Assembly (NCBI RefSeq): GCF_000764535.1
Contig: NZ_CP009571.1
Coordinates: 868,001 to 932,000, forward strand
Direction: 5' to 3'
DNA from: Sphingomonas taxi
GTDB taxonomy: Bacteria; Pseudomonadota; Alphaproteobacteria; Sphingomonadales; Sphingomonadaceae
Length of the DNA stretch: 64,000 bases
Numbering within the stretch: position 1 is the stretch's first letter; each line of letters opens with the position of its first letter. The translations under genes were made by a program, and so were the position numbers. Positions 61,327 to 64,000 of the stretch are shown here, piece by piece. Under the pieces are notes generated by a model. It saw only the letters and a program-made list of their open reading frames with translations. It was not told the origin of the DNA and ran no database searches.

Positions 61327-62064
61327 TTAGCGGCCCTGCGGCGTGGCGCGCGGCGCGGCGCCGGCGGCCGGTGCCGGGGTGCCGGCGGCGGGAGCGGGTG
61401 CGCCGGCCTGCTGACGACGGGCGGCGTTCGCATAGACGAGCTGGCGATATTGCTGCAGCAGCTCGACGGTCTGCTGCTGCGGCTGCCAGTTCGCCGGCGG
61501 GGTGATCGAGACGGTCGGCGTCGAGCGGTCGAGCTCGGCGATGATGTCGCGGGTCACGTCGGTCGCGGGGGGCGCGTACTGGATCGCGTTGGGCGCGAGC
61601 ACGACGGTGATCTTCTTCGCGGCGACGACGGCGCGCAGCGCGGGATCGTATTTCGCGGTGATCTGCTCGAGCGCATAGGCCTGTGCCTTGATTGCCGGAC
61701 CCTGCAGCGATTCGATGTTCGGCTGCGCCTTCTGCTGCGCGGCACGGACCTGGTTGCCGATCGCGCTGTTCTGCGCCTCGGCGGCGGCGGCTTCGGCCTG
61801 GCTGACCTGACCGTCCTTGTTGGTGTCGAGCAGCGTGCGCAGCTGCGTGTTCAGCGCGGTCTGCGCCGCCGCGGCCTGATCGAGCTGGGTCTTGTAGGTG
61901 GTCGAGATCTGCTGATTGGCAGCGTCGAACGCCTTGGCGCTGAAGATCGCCGCATCGGCCTGCGCCGTGGCGATCCCGGCCGTCTGCGCGGTCGCGGCGC
62001 CGGCCGCCAGCGCGATCGAGGCGCCGGCGAGTGCCGCCAGCGAGGTCTTGGTGATCGTCTTCAT
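61327..62064 (-). CDS. ompH: OmpH/Skp family periplasmic chaperone with an EF-hand-like loop
   Basis: 245 residues. Signal peptide ending ATAQ, a long coiled Ala/Gln-rich stretch ([19 protein letters not shown]), and [21 protein letters not shown] as in OmpH. Residues 80-91 read [12 protein letters not shown], a perfect EF-hand loop pattern (D80, N82, D84, S88, E91) within the coiled arm, suggesting calcium binding. C-terminal [13 protein letters not shown] tail. ATG overlaps the bamA stop (TAATG). Confidence 0.9.
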   Translation of the reverse strand: MKTITKTSLAALAGASIALAAGAATAQTAGIATAQADAAIFSAKAFDAANQQISTTYKTQLDQAAAAQTALNTQLRTLLDTNKDGQVSQAEAAAAEAQNSAIGNQVRAAQQKAQPNIESLQGPAIKAQAYALEQITAKYDPALRAVVAAKKITVVLAPNAIQYAPPATDVTRDIIAELDRSTPTVSITPPANWQPQQQTVELLQQYRQLVYANAARRQQAGAPAPAAGTPAPAAGAAPRATPQGR

Positions 62065-64000
62065 TAGAACTGAGTCCCCACGTTGAAGGTAATAAGCTTG
62101 GGATCGTCACCCTTCTGCGTGACGAGCGCCTTGGCAAGGTCGATCCGCAACGGACCGAATGGCGAAGTCCAGTTGACGCCGACGCCGATGCTGACGCGCG
62201 GCGTCGCACTGCTGGCGTAATAGGTTTCCTTGAACGGCGAAATCGGCGACTGATAGGCAATCGCGTTGGTCGAACTGCCCGAGCAGACGCCGCCGAGCGT
62301 CGCCGAATAGCCGATCGCGCAGGTCGTGAAATCGGTGGCGCCGGTCGCGGCACCGGTCGGCACCTGATACAGCTGCCGCCCCGACGAATCGAGCAGCAGG
62401 CGCTGGATCGGCAGCACGGTGACGTTGCCCGCCGCATCGGTGATCGTCGGGAAGTTTGCGGTCGGCAGCGGCCGGGTCAGGCCGAACAGGCTGCCCGCCT
62501 GGACGTAGATCGACGGACGCAGGCCGAGTTCGCGCGCACCGGCGCCCAAGGGGATCTCCAGCTCGGCGCGGGCGAGATAGTAAGCACGACCGCCGAGCGC
62601 GTCGTCGACGAGCTGGTCGCGGTCGGTGACGAGGATCTGCTTACCCGTCGTCGTATCGACCGTATATTGCTGGCGCTGGACGCGCGGACCGACGCCGCGG
62701 ATGTCGAAGCCGCGGAACTGCGGTTCGCCGAGGTAGAAGCGATCGGTGATGCGGATGCGGTCGACGCCCTCGCCGCGGCTGCCTTCGAGCGACTTGATAT
62801 AGCCCGCCTCGCCGACCAGCGAGCCGATGAAGCCCGAGCCGACGTTGACGAACTTCGAGCCTTCAAGCCGGGTGCGGATGTACTTCACGTCGCCGCCGAG
62901 ACCGGCGAAATCCTGGCTGAAGCTGAGCCGCTGACCGGCGGTCGGGCGCAGGCGGCTGTTGAGGCTGTCGTAGATCAGCGAATAGCCGACCGACGAGGTC
63001 CAGCGGTTGCCGATCGCCTCGCAGAGATAGCGGCCGGCCTTGAGCGGGTCGCAGGCGCCGTCGGTGAAATAGGTCGACTGGTCGAGTCCGACCTCGTCGT
63101 AGGACAGGCCGTAACGGCCGGCGAGCGACCAATATTCGGTCAGCGGCACGCCCATGCGGACCTGGAAGCCGGTCGACACCTGCGAATAGGTCGTCTGGCG
63201 CTGCGTGCCGATATAGTTGAACGAATTATAGTCGCGGCGGAACACGTCGACGCCGACCGCGACGTTCTTGTCGAAAAGATAGGGCTCGGTGAAGCCCAGC
63301 TCGACCGACTTCGAATAGGTCGAGTAATTGACGCCGGCACGCAGCACCTGACCCTTGCCGCGGAAGTTGTTCTGCGTGATGTTGGCCTGGATGATGAAGC
63401 GTTCGAGGCTGGAATAGCCGACCGAGAGCTGGAGCTCACCGGTGCTCTTCTCTTCGAGCGTGGTGTCGAGGATGATGCGATCGGGGGTCGAGCCGGGGGT
63501 CTGCTTGATCTCCATCTTGTCCTGGAAGAAGCCCAGCGAGTTGATGCGATCCTGCGAGCGCTTGACCTGGAAGCTGTTGAACGCGTCGCCCTCGGCGAGA
63601 CGGATCTCGCGACGGACGACCTTGTCCTGCGTCTGCGTGTTGCCGTTGATGTCGATCCGCTCGACATAGGTGCGCTGCGCCTGCGCGATGTGGAAGTTCA
63701 GCCCCATCGTCAGCGTGTCGGCGTCGCGCGCATAATCGGGCTGCACGTCGGTGAAGGCGTAGCCGAACAGGCCGGCCGCCTCGCTCAACTGGTCGATCGA
63801 CGTCTCGACCAGCTTGGCGTTGTACCAGTCGCCCTTCTTGACCGGCAGCGACGCCGCCAGCTTCTTGTTGTCGAAGTCGCGGATCTCGCTGTCGACGGTG
63901 ACGTCGCCGAATTTGTAGCGCTTACCCTCTTCGACCACATAAGTGATGATGAAGTCGCGCTTGTCCGGGGTCAGCTCGGCGACCGCCGAGGTGACGCGGA
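62064..64000 (-). CDS. bamA: outer-membrane protein assembly factor BamA (N-terminus outside window)
   Basis: Open to the window edge. The visible ~645 residues include the last POTRA domains (KFGDVTVDSEIRDFDNKKL, AQRTYVERIDINGNTQTQDK with RREIRLAEGDAFN) and a full 16-strand Omp85 barrel. Lid-loop FRGFDIRGVGPRVQ carries the conserved RGF; the C-terminal TFNVGTQF ends in Phe as the beta-signal. Two Cys pairs sit in extracellular loops. Central part of the Bam complex. Confidence 0.96.
   Translation of the reverse strand, partial: RVTSAVAELTPDKRDFIITYVVEEGKRYKFGDVTVDSEIRDFDNKKLAASLPVKKGDWYNAKLVETSIDQLSEAAGLFGYAFTDVQPDYARDADTLTMGLNFHIAQAQRTYVERIDINGNTQTQDKVVRREIRLAEGDAFNSFQVKRSQDRINSLGFFQDKMEIKQTPGSTPDRIILDTTLEEKSTGELQLSVGYSSLERFIIQANITQNNFRGKGQVLRAGVNYSTYSKSVELGFTEPYLFDKNVAVGVDVFRRDYNSFNYIGTQRQTTYSQVSTGFQVRMGVPLTEYWSLAGRYGLSYDEVGLDQSTYFTDGACDPLKAGRYLCEAIGNRWTSSVGYSLIYDSLNSRLRPTAGQRLSFSQDFAGLGGDVKYIRTRLEGSKFVNVGSGFIGSLVGEAGYIKSLEGSRGEGVDRIRITDRFYLGEPQFRGFDIRGVGPRVQRQQYTVDTTTGKQILVTDRDQLVDDALGGRAYYLARAELEIPLGAGARELGLRPSIYVQAGSLFGLTRPLPTANFPTITDAAGNVTVLPIQRLLLDSSGRQLYQVPTGAATGATDFTTCAIGYSATLGGVCSGSSTNAIAYQSPISPFKETYYASSATPRVSIGVGVNWTSPFGPLRIDLAKALVTQKGDDPKLITFNVGTQF

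Overview
The window reads as a chromosomal segment of a Sphingomonas-like alphaproteobacterium (Sphingomonadaceae). The support is very high GC, an exosortase A-associated hydrolase pair, many TonB-dependent receptors, an Oar-like receptor, DUF3072 and DUF6481 proteins, an RcnB-like protein, and abundant long-hairpin intergenic repeats of the kind common in sphingomonads. No phage integrase, transposase, CRISPR array or rRNA was seen, so this is ordinary core/accessory chromosome.

Layout. 1-1.3 kb: the ends of an exosortase A-associated hydrolase pair (capsule/EPS locus). 1.5-7.2 kb: trxB, a DUF922 metallopeptidase-like protein, then a coupled molybdenum operon (YdeP-type molybdopterin oxidoreductase, mobA, fdhD). 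7.2-11.9 kb: tRNA-Met, a 2H phosphoesterase coupled to the potassium transporter kup, a divergent Lrp-type regulator/alanine dehydrogenase pair with a palindrome between them, and DUF3072. 12.2-16.9 kb: a tightly overlapping cytochrome c maturation operon, ccmC-D-E-F-G-H-I (no ccmA or ccmB here), flanked by inverted copies of a ~125 bp repeat. 17.5-18.8 kb: a Leu/Glu-type dehydrogenase and tRNA-His. 18.8-30.8 kb: a type II secretion operon in the order gspC-D-E-F-G-H-I-J-K-L-M-N, interrupted by repeat blocks. 30.8-32.9 kb: molybdate transporter modA-B-C behind a ModE-like palindrome. 33.5-36.9 kb: one large gene joining a GH18-like hydrolase, a polysaccharide deacetylase and a membrane glycosyltransferase 2. 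37.3-39.5 kb: quinone reductase, spermidine-synthase-like protein, DUF6481. 39.6-48.9 kb: an Oar-like receptor and the tamA-tamB outer-membrane assembly pair. 49.1-52.1 kb: ThuA-like protein, a small membrane protein, a LexA/CI-like S24 repressor divergent from a tiny DNA-binding-like gene, and kynA. 52.2-59.9 kb: a ZnuD-like receptor behind a Zur-like palindrome, glutaryl-CoA dehydrogenase with a class III CoA-transferase, an extradiol dioxygenase, an orphan [2Fe-2S] subunit, an RcnB-like protein and a prolyl-4-hydroxylase-like enzyme. 59.9-64 kb: SRP RNA, a PilZ protein, rpmE, then fabZ, ompH and bamA (the conserved envelope cluster), with bamA cut by the window edge.

How genes work together. 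Molybdenum is a theme: uptake (modABC), cofactor maturation (mobA), sulfuration (fdhD) and a user enzyme. Envelope biogenesis is another: type II secretion, Tam, Bam, OmpH/FabZ and a polysaccharide synthesis/modification enzyme. kynA, glutaryl-CoA dehydrogenase and the CoA-transferase suggest aromatic amino acid/glutarate catabolism.

The most unusual signals are: (1) an exact 300 bp tandem duplication of paired hairpins inside the gsp operon that stays open as one reading frame and overlaps the gspD stop and the gspE start by 4 bases each, so a repeat seems to act as a translational bridge; (2) inverted repeats bracketing the ccm operon; (3) paired operator-like palindromes for ModE, Zur, an Lrp-type regulator and an S24 repressor; (4) a 12 bp hairpin abutting the DUF3072 start codon.
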